Part shown: piece by piece, positions 19,066-29,111 of the stretch
Position numbering within the stretch: the stretch's first letter is position 1
Layout: every line of letters starts with the position of its first letter
Assembly: GCF_020623625.1 (NCBI RefSeq)
Contig: NC_060200.1
Location: 310,001-374,000 of the forward strand
From: Saccharomycodes ludwigii
Lineage: Eukaryota > Ascomycota > Saccharomycetes > Saccharomycodales > Saccharomycodaceae
DNA: 64,000 nt
Reading direction: 5' to 3'
Program-made: the position numbers and the translations under genes
Notes under the pieces: model-generated
The model's input: the letters and a program-made list of their open reading frames with translations, nothing else
Databases searched by the model: none
What the model was told of the DNA's origin: nothing

Positions 19066-20700
19066 ATGTTGTCCCGTTCTGCTATACGTTCTGCAGTTAG
19101 ATCCCTTACTGCTGCTAGCATTGTTAGAGTTGCTAGACCAGCCACTTTAATCGCCGGTAGAAGATATGCTTCTACTAAACCCCAACCAACCGAAGTTTCC
19201 ACTATCTTGGAAGAAAAAATTAGAGGTGTAAATGAAGAAGCTAACTTGAATGAAACCGGTAGAGTTTTATCTGTTGGTGATGGTATTGCCCGTGTTTTTG
19301 GTTTGAACAACTGTCAAGCCGAAGAATTGATTGAATTCGCCTCTGGTGTCAAAGGTATGGCCTTAAATTTGGAACCAGGTCAAGTTGGTATTGTCTTGTT
19401 CGGTTCTGATCGTTTGGTTAAGGAAGGTGAAGTCGTCAAAAGAACCGGTAAGATTGTTGATGTCCCAATTGGTCCCGGTTTATTAGGAAGAGTTGTTGAC
19501 GCCTTGGGTAACCCAATTGATGGTAAGGGCCCAATTAAGGCTGTCGGTCGTTCCAGAGCTCAAGTTAAAGCACCAGGTATTTTGCCAAGAAGATCTGTTT
19601 ACGAACCAGTCCAAACAGGTTTGAAGGCTGTGGATGCTTTAGTCCCAATTGGTAGAGGTCAAAGAGAATTGATTATTGGTGATCGTCAAACTGGTAAGAC
19701 TGCTGTTGCCTTAGATACTATTTTGAATCAAAAGAGATGGAACAACGGTTCTGATGAAAAGAAAAAATTGTACTGTGTTTACGTTGCTGTTGGTCAAAAG
19801 AGATCCACTGTTGCTCAATTAGTCCAAACTTTGGAACAACACGATGCTATGAAGTACTCCATTATTGTCGCTGCCACTGCTTCTGAAGCTGCCCCATTAC
19901 AATACATTGCTCCTTTCACCGCTGCTGCTATCGGTGAATGGTTCCGTGACAATGGTAGACATTCTTTGATTGTCTATGACGATTTATCCAAACAAGCTGT
20001 CGCCTATCGTCAATTATCCTTGTTATTGAGACGTCCTCCAGGTCGTGAAGCTTATCCAGGTGATGTTTTTTACTTGCATTCTAGATTGTTGGAAAGAGCT
20101 GCTAAGATGTCTGATGCCCATGGTGGTGGTTCTATGACTGCTTTACCAATTATTGAAACCCAAGGTGGTGATGTTTCTGCTTATATTCCAACCAATGTTA
20201 TTTCCATTACTGATGGTCAAATTTTCTTGGAAGCTGAATTATTTTACAAGGGTATTAGACCAGCTATCAATGTTGGTTTGTCCGTTTCTCGTGTTGGTTC
20301 CGCAGCTCAAGTCAAAGCTTTGAAACAAGTTGCCGGTTCCTTGAAATTATTTTTGGCCCAATACAGAGAAGTTGCTGCTTTCGCTCAATTTGGTTCCGAT
20401 TTGGATGCCTCCACCAAACAAACCTTAGCTAGAGGTGAACGTTTAACTCAATTGTTGAAACAAAAACAATACTCTCCATTAGCTGCTGAAGAACAAGTTC
20501 CATTAATTTATGCCGGTGTTAACGGTTATTTGGATAAGATTGATTTGTCTAGAATTAGTGAATTTGAAACTACCTTCTTGGCCTACTTGAAATCTAACCA
20601 CGAAAACATTTTAAGCACCATTAGAGAAAAGGGTGAATTGACCAAGGAATTGTTGGCTGACTTGAAGTCTGCCACCGAATCTTTTGTTGCTACTTTTTAA
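19066..20700 (+). CDS. ATP1: Mitochondrial F1F0 ATP synthase alpha subunit
   Basis: This gene encodes 544 aa, the same size as S. cerevisiae Atp1 (545). The alpha subunit forms the F1 hexamer with beta and carries non-catalytic nucleotide sites. A typical Arg/Ser/Ala matrix presequence, [14 protein letters not shown], covers roughly residues 1-35 and ends near RRYAST. The P-loop GDRQTGKT is at about 205-212, and the family signature [14 protein letters not shown] is near 404. Codon use is strongly biased toward TTG for Leu, GGT for Gly and AGA/CGT for Arg, unlike its neighbours, which marks a highly expressed gene. Leader-proximal upstream DNA is pyrimidine-rich. Confidence 0.98.
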   Translation: MLSRSAIRSAVRSLTAASIVRVARPATLIAGRRYASTKPQPTEVSTILEEKIRGVNEEANLNETGRVLSVGDGIARVFGLNNCQAEELIEFASGVKGMALNLEPGQVGIVLFGSDRLVKEGEVVKRTGKIVDVPIGPGLLGRVVDALGNPIDGKGPIKAVGRSRAQVKAPGILPRRSVYEPVQTGLKAVDALVPIGRGQRELIIGDRQTGKTAVALDTILNQKRWNNGSDEKKKLYCVYVAVGQKRSTVAQLVQTLEQHDAMKYSIIVAATASEAAPLQYIAPFTAAAIGEWFRDNGRHSLIVYDDLSKQAVAYRQLSLLLRRPPGREAYPGDVFYLHSRLLERAAKMSDAHGGGSMTALPIIETQGGDVSAYIPTNVISITDGQIFLEAELFYKGIRPAINVGLSVSRVGSAAQVKALKQVAGSLKLFLAQYREVAAFAQFGSDLDASTKQTLARGERLTQLLKQKQYSPLAAEEQVPLIYAGVNGYLDKIDLSRISEFETTFLAYLKSNHENILSTIREKGELTKELLADLKSATESFVATF

Positions 20701-20852
20701 AGAAAGAACAAGGAAAGTTTTTGTGATGTGAAATGACAGGACATACTCTTTAATATATCTTTTGTTTTTATATGTTTTTAATTATTCCGTCTTATTATTA
20801 CATTTGTTACGTACTAGAGAAGAAAAAAACAACCCTTTTAAAATATTATATT

Positions 20853-20887
<35 letters not shown>

Positions 20888-21251
20888 AAACAAATTTTCT
20901 CTTCACTTTTCCCTCCTTTCTTTACACTTTTCAACTTGTTTGTATTCAAAGTATATATTCTTAATAATCATATCTAAGATTAATTCTTTATTTTCATATT
21001 TGTGTTTATTCGTATTTTTTTTTATTTTTTTGTTTTGCATGTGTTTTTTGAAAAATTGGATTTATGATGAATATTTTTTTTTTTATTTATTTTGCGTAAA
21101 TTAAAAAATAGTTAAATAATGTGTACTAATTAAATTCAGAGTTTTTACGAAATACATAGCAATCTCTCATCATTAAAAAAAAGAAAAAAAAAAAAAAAAA
21201 ATTTAAACGCTAAATTACAATTTTATAAAATTTGGATTTCTATATGCACAA
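20701..21251. other. ATP1 3' region and CCL1 promoter
   Basis: These 551 bp between tandem genes contain a pure A run at about 20857-20886 and an A-rich block just upstream of CCL1 (21175-21200). No other gene is seen. Confidence 0.65.
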
Positions 21252-22352
21252 ATGATCAATACCACTACTCATAATCCAACTGAAAAGGAAGCTGTTCCTG
21301 ACAACACCTCAAAAATGCCCTTACCTACACCTACAGTATCTACGCCGCCCGAACCACCTGCTATCAAAAGAATTTCAGATGATGATTTATTTCGATCTTC
21401 AAGTCAGTATAGAATTTGGTCATTCACTAAAGAGCAATTGAAGGAGAAGAGAGAACAATTAAGTTCTAAAGTTTCTGCTTTAGTACGGGAAAAAATTGAG
21501 AGGTTTTTGGCAGAGAATAATTCTCAACTTTCAAATGAAGAAATCAATGAAATAAGGAATAAAGCTATTCCAGTAAATGCTGCGGAAGAGTTACAATTAA
21601 TCACTTTATATGCACAAAAAATACAATTGTTTGGCAATAAATTGAGGTTGCCCACAGAAGTAGTGGCTACCGCTGTATGTTTTTTTAAGAAATTTTATTT
21701 AGAAACGTCGGTGATGGAAATTCATCCAAAAGAAATGTTTTTCACATGTTTATTTTTTGCATGCAAATCAGAAAATTATTTCATTGGTATAGATTCTTTT
21801 GCGAGTAAAGTGAAAAAACCAAAAGATTCCATTCTCAAACACGAATTTAGACTATTAGAAGGTTTGAAATTTACTTTGATGAATCACCATCCATATAAGG
21901 CATTGCATGGGTTTTTCCTTGATATTCAGATGGTATTGATGAAAAAAGTAGATTTGAACTACTTAGGCAAAGTTTATGAAAATTGCAAAAATATGTTAAA
22001 TGCGTCCTTGTTAACAGAGACTATGTATCATTATACACCGCCTCAAATTACCTTGGCAGTTTTATTAACAGAAGACGAGGCTTTGTGTTTAAAGTACCTT
22101 GAAGTGAAATTTCCAAAAACCGCAGAATCTTCAAACAGTGTGGGCTTATATGAAAAAGTAGTAAAAATTATAAGAGAATGCCAAAAAGATTTGAGCGTCT
22201 CATATATTCCTTCTAAAGAGGTGGCTGTTAATATAGCAGCTAAAGTTCATTACTGCGATGATCCAATGGTTGTGGTAAAAAGACTGAAACGGAAAAGAGA
22301 TCAACAAGAAGAAAATGCCACCTCTATAGATAAGCAACAGAAAAGTTCCTAA
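21252..22352 (+). CDS. CCL1: Cyclin H-type subunit of TFIIK/TFIIH (Ccl1)
   Basis: This gene encodes 366 aa (S. cerevisiae Ccl1 is 393). Ccl1 is the cyclin partner of Kin28, with Tfb3, and forms the TFIIH kinase module that phosphorylates the RNA polymerase II C-terminal domain. Characteristic sequence is seen: SSQYRIWSFTKEQLKEKRE at about 51-69, as in cyclin H proteins, then the cyclin fold from about 110 with LPTEVVATAVCFFKKFY and HPKEMFFTCLFFACKSENYF. The N-terminus is Pro/Thr-rich and the C-terminus basic (KRLKRKRDQQEE). It is convergent with YME1. Confidence 0.94.
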   Translation: MINTTTHNPTEKEAVPDNTSKMPLPTPTVSTPPEPPAIKRISDDDLFRSSSQYRIWSFTKEQLKEKREQLSSKVSALVREKIERFLAENNSQLSNEEINEIRNKAIPVNAAEELQLITLYAQKIQLFGNKLRLPTEVVATAVCFFKKFYLETSVMEIHPKEMFFTCLFFACKSENYFIGIDSFASKVKKPKDSILKHEFRLLEGLKFTLMNHHPYKALHGFFLDIQMVLMKKVDLNYLGKVYENCKNMLNASLLTETMYHYTPPQITLAVLLTEDEALCLKYLEVKFPKTAESSNSVGLYEKVVKIIRECQKDLSVSYIPSKEVAVNIAAKVHYCDDPMVVVKRLKRKRDQQEENATSIDKQQKSS

Positions 22353-22859
22353 TTTCACTTCATAATCATTAAAACGTATATAAATGCATTTTCTTTTTTT
22401 TTTTTTTTTTTGCATGAAAAAAAGCATTTCTAGGTCCAAAAAAAAAAAAAAAAAAAAAAAAAACAAAACAAAAAGGAAAAAGGATAGATCAAGTTACAAA
22501 ATTATGTGCTTCAACATTCTTTAGCTGAGTCATATAATATAAATTTATTGTTTTTGGATCGCAGTTCATATACATATAAACATAAAATAATCTATTTACA
22601 TCAATTGTTATCTTCGTCTTTTCTAATCTTTCTTTTCTTATTATTTTTTATTTTTATTTTTACTTTTACTTTTATTTTTATTTTTATTTTTATTTTTTTA
22701 TTTTCCTCTTTTCTTGTCTACAGAGTAAATTATAATATCAGAGCATATTTAAACAATAATTTGTTCCGTTAAAATTTAAAACACAATATTAAAGGTAGAA
22801 ACGACAAAATGAGAAGCATCTTTCGAAATTCGCTCAGAAGAAGGGAAAAGGCAGACACA
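22353..22859. terminator. Convergent CCL1/YME1 3' region
   Basis: This 507-bp gap between two stop codons contains a T run at about 22392-22411, an A run at about 22439-22462 that could pair with it, and TTTTTA/TTTTAC repeats at 22640-22700. No gene is supported. Confidence 0.55.
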
Positions 22860-25037
22860 TCATATTGGAGCTGGTAAAGATTTATCTATATTTTTACGTT
22901 CGTCGTTATCCGGACCATCTATAACCTTGTTTGTTGAATATTTAATTCTATTTAACGGCTCACCTCTACAAACTCTTTCGATTTCTGCTCTATCCAACGT
23001 TTCATATTCCATTAAACCTTGTGCTAACCTGTGTAACTCATCATTTTTTTCCTCCAACAACTTTCTGGATCTCTCTTCAGAGTCTTTTAGCAAATCAACA
23101 ACTTCTTGATCAGCAACATCACGGATCTTACCAGACCAGGTTTCCCATTTATCAGATAAGTTAACCGGGCCAACTCGCTCACTCATACCATATTGAGTAA
23201 CCATAGCCCTAGCCATACCAGTCGCACCTTGTAAATCGGAACCACAACCGGAAGTAGTGTGCTCTTTGCCATATATTAGTTCTTCCGCAATCTTACCACC
23301 CATGCAAACATCTAATCTGGCTTTACATTCCTTCTTAGTAATATCAACTTTATCCATCTCCGGTAATTGAAATGTTATACCTAATGCTCTGCCTCTTGGC
23401 AAAATCGTAGCTTTATACAAAGAAGTGGCACCTGGAGTATACAGAGCCATAATAGCATGACCAGCTTCATGGTAAGCAGTAGCTTTCCTGGTAGCCTCGG
23501 TTAAAACCATAGTCTTTCTTTCAGCACCCATTAAAATCTTATCTTTGGCCCACTCAAAATGGTTCATATCAACAGCAATTGCATTCTTCTGACATGCATA
23601 AACGGCAGCTTGGTTAACTAAGTTCATCAATTCAGCACCACTTAACCCTGGAGTACCACGTGCCAAAATTTCTGGATCCACATCTGGTGCCAATGTGACT
23701 TTTTTCATGTGATGTCTTAAAATGTCGGCACGGCCACGGACATCTGGCAAGTCCACATTGACAACCTTGTCAAATCTACCAGGTCTAGTTAAAGCCTTAT
23801 CCAAGGATTCAGGAAAATTGGTGGCACCGATAATTATTATGCCACTTGTTTGAGAAAACCCATCTAATTCAACTAACAACTGATTTAAAGTTTGTTTGGC
23901 GTAAGCCTGATCCTTAGGATTACGCTTGCCACCAATGGCATCCAACTCATCAATAAAAATGATAGCGGGAGAACGAGCACGTGCTTGCGAAAATAACTCA
24001 CGAATACGCTTGGCACCAACGCCTACGTAAACTTCATCAAATTCAGAACCAGACATAAAAAAAAAATCAACACCCGCTTCACCAGCAGTAGCTCTTGCTA
24101 ATAAAGTTTTACCGGTACCTGGTGGTCCAGTCAATAAAACACCTTTAGGCAATTTACCACCCAAGGCTTCGTATTTTGCGGGGTCTTTCAAAAAATCAAC
24201 AATTTCTTCCAATTCTGCACGCGCCTCATCACAACCACGAACATCATCAAATTTAACAGTAGTCTTAGTGACGTCCACAGATTTGTCAGCAACTTCGCTT
24301 GACTTCAATAAGGAGGTATTCTCAGTAATATATTTGAAACCTTCAGAAACACCGTATGTTAGTAATCCAAAAATTACTAGCCACCTAATCCACCTAGAAA
24401 CTATAGTGGCTGTAGATTCAGTTATAATAACATGAACGGGTTCCTTTGGTGTACCAATATGTGTATTCATCACATAAGGCGCTGAAGGCGAAGCAGTTGA
24501 GGTAGTATTGCCGGTGTTGGTACCAGCACCATTATTTGCAGCTAAAGTTTGCTTAACAGATTCAGCTTGGACATGTTTGCCAGTTTCCTCTAGAGCTTTA
24601 ATGTAGATGGTGGTACACTCGGGGGAAGAAGCAATTCCGGGCGTTTCAAATCTAGAAACAACATATTGAGGGTACCCAGAATTCATTAATAGTCTATAAA
24701 AACCGGCCTGAATGTTTGGATCATTGAAATGTTGATTAGCTTCTTGTTCCCTTTCGGCCAAAACTGCGTGTAAAGCTGATGTTGAAGATGCATTTGTGGT
24801 TTCTTCTTTTGGCTTTGAAGTTATAGGTTCGCCCTTTTCATTAGAAGGATTTTGCTGATTAGAATAAAAACGGTAATGGTTTATAAAAAAGTGAATGTTA
24901 TTTAGCCTCTTTACTTTATTAAATGAAATGGAAGAATATAAACATTTTGAGGACAGTATTAGGGTTAAGTTGGATCTCAAAGCAAGCGATGGTTTCACGG
25001 TCGCTTTGATGTATGATGTTAATATTCTTGAGTTCAT
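22860..25037 (-). CDS. YME1: i-AAA mitochondrial protease Yme1
   Basis: This gene encodes 725 aa (S. cerevisiae Yme1 is 747). Yme1 forms the hexameric i-AAA protease of the inner membrane, with its active sites in the intermembrane space, where it degrades unassembled and misfolded proteins. A Ser/Lys/Arg-rich mitochondrial presequence is followed by one membrane span at about 215-235 (WIRWLVIFGLLTYGVSEGF). The AAA domain opens VKFDDVRGCDEARAELEEIV and has Walker A GPPGTGKT at about 303-310, Walker B IIFIDELDAIGG, and the second region of homology TRPGRFD. The M41 zinc protease site AYHEAGHA lies near 525. All key residues are present. A hydrophobic low-complexity stretch lies just upstream of the ATG in non-coding DNA. 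Confidence 0.97.
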   Translation of the reverse strand: MNSRILTSYIKATVKPSLALRSNLTLILSSKCLYSSISFNKVKRLNNIHFFINHYRFYSNQQNPSNEKGEPITSKPKEETTNASSTSALHAVLAEREQEANQHFNDPNIQAGFYRLLMNSGYPQYVVSRFETPGIASSPECTTIYIKALEETGKHVQAESVKQTLAANNGAGTNTGNTTSTASPSAPYVMNTHIGTPKEPVHVIITESTATIVSRWIRWLVIFGLLTYGVSEGFKYITENTSLLKSSEVADKSVDVTKTTVKFDDVRGCDEARAELEEIVDFLKDPAKYEALGGKLPKGVLLTGPPGTGKTLLARATAGEAGVDFFFMSGSEFDEVYVGVGAKRIRELFSQARARSPAIIFIDELDAIGGKRNPKDQAYAKQTLNQLLVELDGFSQTSGIIIIGATNFPESLDKALTRPGRFDKVVNVDLPDVRGRADILRHHMKKVTLAPDVDPEILARGTPGLSGAELMNLVNQAAVYACQKNAIAVDMNHFEWAKDKILMGAERKTMVLTEATRKATAYHEAGHAIMALYTPGATSLYKATILPRGRALGITFQLPEMDKVDITKKECKARLDVCMGGKIAEELIYGKEHTTSGCGSDLQGATGMARAMVTQYGMSERVGPVNLSDKWETWSGKIRDVADQEVVDLLKDSEERSRKLLEEKNDELHRLAQGLMEYETLDRAEIERVCRGEPLNRIKYSTNKVIDGPDNDERKNIDKSLPAPI

Positions 25038-25714
25038 ATGCTTAATGTTTCTTTTCTTTTTTTTCCTTTTTCTTTTTTTTTTTTTTTTTTTTTTGAATTC
25101 TTTTGTTTGTTTTCCTGAGGTTTTAATATTCTTTTAAATGTGCTATAATAATACTTTTAATTTATTGGTAGTTTACCTTTTTTTTTTTTCATACATATGA
25201 ATGCTGTTTTGTAGAGTTAGTAGTTAATATATATATATGCTGTATGATGTTTATATTTATATAAAAAGTTGTATTCTGTTAGTATTTTTATCTTAATTTC
25301 AGTTTTGATATTGAAGAAGAGATAAAAACCGAAATGAGGTGATTGTAGAAAGCAAGAAAAAAAAGAAAAAAAAATGCCTACGAAAAAAATGTTATATTTT
25401 ATAATTACCTCAAGATTACTATTTAAAGTGGCAAAAAAAAGAAAAAAAAGAAAGAAATTGAAGGAAATAACAAAAAGAGCAGTTTTATAAACGAAAAAAA
25501 AAAAAAAAAAAAAAAAAAAATGAGTGAAAATAAAAGATAGGAGAATAAAATGTGGGAAAAGTTATAATTTTAGAATGATCTGGAAGATATTTTACCGCTT
25601 TACAATGAATAATATATGCCACTCAACATCCGGGTAATGGTATCTTTGATATTCTCACTCTGCAATGTTTTCTTAGTAGATAAACAATTATATTAAAACA
25701 AGTCCAGCGACAAT

Positions 25715-25730
25715 CGGATATTAACACCCG
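25715..25730. promoter_or_regulatory. CGG-N10-CCG inverted pair, candidate Zn2Cys6 factor site
   Basis: CGG at 25715-25717 and CCG at 25728-25730 are separated by exactly ten bases, the spacing used by some Gal4-type zinc-cluster dimers (Put3 in S. cerevisiae). Flanking bases extend the symmetry to ATCGG/CCGAT. It lies about 680 bp upstream of YME1, so a regulatory role is speculative. Confidence 0.3.
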
Positions 25731-25833
25731 ATATATTACCGACTTATTTTTAACTAAAAGTGAAATAAAATAGCACTAATCTTTCAAACTTGCGATCCTT
25801 TTCAGAAATGCTTAGCAGACATATTAAAAATTT

Positions 25834-25844
25834 GGGGGGGGGGG
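25834..25844. repeat. G11 homopolymer
   Basis: Eleven consecutive G residues stand in AT-rich intergenic DNA; G/C homopolymers are much rarer in this window than A/T ones. Confidence 0.9.
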
Positions 25845-25990
25845 CCTTATTCATTGGTTTGTATAGTAAAACAAGAATTGTTTTTGATCCCAAAAATGTT
25901 GGACCTTTCACGTTCCGCCTCTAAGTAAAAGAAATTTAGTCCTAAATGGTAAAATTAAGAAGAAAAACTGCAAAAACTGTCCTGAAAGCA

Positions 25991-28633
25991 TCACTGTTGA
26001 AATCTTATAATTAAATCCTCGTAATTTTCAACATTCTGTATTTTAAAACCATGTTCATTAGCCAAATGAAGTAAGCAGATAAAAAAAAAACTGGTGGATA
26101 GATCTTTTCTTGCTGATTCACCATACATATTAGTTACTTGACTTACAACATCCGAAAAATTTAAATCTTGTACTGTAGTATCTACTTCATCTGTCAATAA
26201 TAACTCGTCATGAAAAGATTCACTAACTTCTTTACTGTTCTTAGTATTAACTAGGTTCATTTGAATAGTAGCCCAGATATTATCCTTTAATTTTTTAACG
26301 TCAACTCTTTTAGAAACCCTAGAATAAGTCATTTTATTGTTAAATTCAGTAGGATTTCGTAAGGGTAATGATGTTGCTGTATGAGCAATATTCATTCCAT
26401 TAGAATTTTCCATTTGTTCAGATAAATTAGGAACTTTTAAATCAATTGGTTCTTGTGCACTATCCAATTTATCCTCATCCCCAAATGCATCATTAAAATC
26501 AAAACCAATGATGTCGTCATTGTTTTCGTTGTCACTATTATCGTTATCAGGTAATAAGTCACCATTTAGTGATGCATTCTCCACAGTTTCGTTTATATCA
26601 TAATTTTTGGCCCAGAAATTTTCGTCAGCAATATTTGGTACATCATTATTGTTTAAATCATTATTATTAACAATATTATTATTAGTAGTAGTATTATTAG
26701 TACTTTGAATAGATTTGTAACCACCTTTAGAAAGCTTTTTCAAATTTTCTCTTTTAGATATAAAGGCCATTCGCACAGTAGGTTTGATAAATAGCCTCGT
26801 AATTTTATCTGCGGTAAAATGGAAATCATTTGGTAATAAATAATGTGTTTCATTTTCACGATCTTTTAGCGGCATATCAATTCTAGATTTTTTTCTGGAT
26901 TCAAATATTATATCCTCTGGATTAGTTGAGAAATCAAAAAAATCAATTTGTTTTTTATCAATTATTGGAGATGAATTATCGTCATCGCTATGATCACCAA
27001 CATTATTATTATTGGTGGTGGTGGTAGTAGTAGTGGTAGTAGTAGCAGCAGCAGCAGCAGTGGTACTAGCGTCAGCAGTAGTATTGTTATTATCATTGCT
27101 AGTATTGGTGTTAAATTTTTTCCAATTTGTAACTTTCCAATGATCTCGACCTCTCCAACTCTTTTTCAAATTATCATCAAAGTAGCTTAACGCATCCATA
27201 TCTAAAACAGCGCTTATTCCTTCATCACTAATAACACTCATAGTATTGGTAATATCACTAATATTTGACTCATTACTATGCTCTACTAGTAAATTGTTGC
27301 TTTTATTAACGATATTTTCCTCAAACTCATAAATGTCATGTGATGGATTTCTATCAGATTCATCATCATTATCATTATCATAGCTATCATAATCATCCAT
27401 TGCAGTGCGAGGATCAATATTAACATCTTGAATACCAATATCATTTAAAGCTACATCTTCTAAGTCTTGATCTGTTAGAAAATTTTCAAATTTTCCATTC
27501 ACATCCTTTAATAGTTCTTTGGCCTTGGATACATCTTTGACAACAGTTCTAACTTCTTCCATCGAAGGACATAAATTTTTAAAATTTAAATTTGTTATAA
27601 TTTTGCTACCTAACGCAAGAATATCATCATCAGTTTGTTGAAAATTATCTCGAGAAATATTATAAGCCGATGAAAGTTGAGATATATTTTGATCGTTGGC
27701 GCTACTACTCTCTTTATCATCATCGCTGTCTAGGGGATCGCTAATAGAATCTAATATACTATTATTGTCTTCATCATGCTCATTGATTAAATTCTCTGCG
27801 CTTTTTATAATATTATTTTCAACAGTTTTTGTTTTTTCCCCTTCTCCTGTCATATTTTTTCCCCGTATATCTTTTTCTTCAAAAACCGATGTACCTATAG
27901 CATCGAAAATAACTCTAATATTATCATCTACATTTAAAGTGCTTAACAATAAACTTTTAGAACCACCTTCATCAAATTCCGATAACGCCTTCTTAAACAA
28001 AGGATCTATTCTTAGTTCTTTATCCAATTCCTTTAATTTAATATTGTCAAACTCCGTCAATGTAGTCTCTAAAATTCTATTATAGTTTCTCCTCCTTTTA
28101 CCAATCTCTTCTGCTACTGAATTGACTGGTAAACCAGTGACAGGGTCGATAACTACATCACCATTTTGTACAGCTGTATTATCGGTAATATTAGTATTCC
28201 CATCCTCAGCACCATTATGGTTCGGGCCATTATTAACGCGATGATCATTACTCTCAACATTTTTATTCTTGTCCGTTGCTAATCCAGTTAATAATTTTCC
28301 AGTTTCAGTAGCAACTGAATCTACCCTTGAAGAATATATTTTGACACAGCCATCTAAGGTGGCAGATGCTCTTTGGAAATTAATATTGCCGTTTTCATCA
28401 TCTTTTAAAACATTTAAATCATGGAAATAATCAATAAGGGCAAAATTCCAACTATTTTTGGAAGTAATTTTATTGTCAGTTGCCAATTTGATCCATTCTT
28501 CGAAGTTAGCCATTATAGTGGCTCTATTTGTGAAAATACCAACATCTTCTTCGTCATCATCATCTTCAGCATGATTAGGATCACTCTTATCTACAATCCT
28601 ATTATGTTGTTGGTATCTGAACTGTAAAGCCAT
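25991..28633 (-). CDS. BRN1: Condensin kleisin subunit Brn1 (CAP-H)
   Basis: This gene encodes 880 aa (S. cerevisiae Brn1 is 754). Brn1 is the kleisin that closes the Smc2-Smc4 condensin ring and is needed for mitotic chromosome compaction. The conserved N-terminal Barren block is seen at about residues 33-110: ATIMANFEEWIKLATDNKI, NFALIDYFHDL and TLDGCVKIYSSRVDSVATET. The C-terminal winged-helix region is recognisable (KKLKDNIWATIQMNL, then FSDVVSQVTNMY). The middle is acidic and low-complexity, with a run of Ala, Thr and Asn at about 525-550. BRN1 is inverted relative to its neighbours compared with S. cerevisiae chromosome II (recalled). Confidence 0.92.
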   Translation of the reverse strand: MALQFRYQQHNRIVDKSDPNHAEDDDDEEDVGIFTNRATIMANFEEWIKLATDNKITSKNSWNFALIDYFHDLNVLKDDENGNINFQRASATLDGCVKIYSSRVDSVATETGKLLTGLATDKNKNVESNDHRVNNGPNHNGAEDGNTNITDNTAVQNGDVVIDPVTGLPVNSVAEEIGKRRRNYNRILETTLTEFDNIKLKELDKELRIDPLFKKALSEFDEGGSKSLLLSTLNVDDNIRVIFDAIGTSVFEEKDIRGKNMTGEGEKTKTVENNIIKSAENLINEHDEDNNSILDSISDPLDSDDDKESSSANDQNISQLSSAYNISRDNFQQTDDDILALGSKIITNLNFKNLCPSMEEVRTVVKDVSKAKELLKDVNGKFENFLTDQDLEDVALNDIGIQDVNIDPRTAMDDYDSYDNDNDDESDRNPSHDIYEFEENIVNKSNNLLVEHSNESNISDITNTMSVISDEGISAVLDMDALSYFDDNLKKSWRGRDHWKVTNWKKFNTNTSNDNNNTTADASTTAAAAATTTTTTTTTTNNNNVGDHSDDDNSSPIIDKKQIDFFDFSTNPEDIIFESRKKSRIDMPLKDRENETHYLLPNDFHFTADKITRLFIKPTVRMAFISKRENLKKLSKGGYKSIQSTNNTTTNNNIVNNNDLNNNDVPNIADENFWAKNYDINETVENASLNGDLLPDNDNSDNENNDDIIGFDFNDAFGDEDKLDSAQEPIDLKVPNLSEQMENSNGMNIAHTATSLPLRNPTEFNNKMTYSRVSKRVDVKKLKDNIWATIQMNLVNTKNSKEVSESFHDELLLTDEVDTTVQDLNFSDVVSQVTNMYGESARKDLSTSFFFICLLHLANEHGFKIQNVENYEDLIIRFQQ
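27005..27068. repeat. Trinucleotide-rich coding tract in BRN1
   Basis: Runs of ATT, GGT, AGT and GCA units encode consecutive Asn, Thr and Ala in the Brn1 linker. The tract is impure, so it is probably older or more stable than the pure AAT runs elsewhere. Confidence 0.75.
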
Positions 28634-28803
28634 ATTTTTTAAAGTTTACTTCTTTACTGTTTTAAAAGAAAAAAGAAGAGAAAAAAAAGAAAGAAAAGAA
28701 AGAAGAGAAAGAAAGGAAAGGCTAACAAGTTTATATCTCAGTATTCAAATAATAGTTAAATCATCATCTTTTTTACAAATCTGAGAGGAAGGAACGGGAG
28801 AAC

Positions 28804-28837
<34 letters not shown>

Positions 28838-28877
28838 AAAAAAAAAAAAAATCATAAAAAAAAAAAAATCATAAAAA
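28804..28877. repeat. Poly-A/TCAT tandem units
   Basis: Three successive A runs (about 29, 14 and 13 bases), each followed by TCAT, form a decaying tandem array directly next to the first CACGTG box. Confidence 0.85.
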
Positions 28878-28885
28878 TCACGTGA
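28877..28885. promoter_or_regulatory. E-box ATCACGTGA, Cbf1-type site 1
   Basis: ATCACGTGA is the optimal Cbf1 sequence, 244 bp upstream of the BRN1 ATG. An identical copy lies 66 bp away. Confidence 0.6.
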
Positions 28886-28942
28886 CTCGGATTCTACAGG
28901 GTTTGACACAAAAGTAATTTACATATTACATTATATTAACTA

Positions 28943-28951
28943 ATCACGTGA
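28943..28951. promoter_or_regulatory. E-box ATCACGTGA, Cbf1-type site 2
   Basis: This is an exact second copy of the nine-base site in the same intergenic region. Two perfect copies within 75 bp are unlikely by chance and support a real bHLH-factor target. Confidence 0.6.
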
Positions 28952-29111
28952 AATAAAGTGATTTGTTTTATTCACTTTACCCAATTAATCAAATAATATA
29001 TAATATTTTATAATTCATTATACCGAGTGAATTCTAACTTTTATTAACAAAAAAAAAAAGAAATAAAATAAAATATACCAGCAGAACACATAGCTGCATG
29101 TTCGTTTTGTT

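Larger units (their letters stand above)
25038..25990. promoter_or_regulatory. YME1 upstream and BRN1 downstream region
   Basis: These 953 bp lie upstream of YME1 and past the BRN1 stop. They contain a T run at 25075-25094, an A run at 25494-25520, a G11 run at 25834-25844 and a CGG-N10-CCG inverted pair at 25715-25730. In S. cerevisiae BNA4 sits between ATP1 and BRN1; it is not in this window. No gene is supported here. Confidence 0.65.
28634..29111. promoter_or_regulatory. BRN1 promoter region
   Basis: These 478 bp separate the BRN1 start from the transporter stop; both genes are on the minus strand. It contains purine tracts, three decreasing poly-A/TCAT units at 28804-28877, and two CACGTG boxes. 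No gene is seen. Confidence 0.7.

Noticed and set aside
28877-28951. CACGTG boxes with AT-rich DNA as a point centromere (CDEI)
   Set aside because: ATCACGTG fits CDEI, but no CDEIII-like element with a central CCG follows at 80-160 bp, and this block is far from the centromeres in syntenic S. cerevisiae chromosomes.
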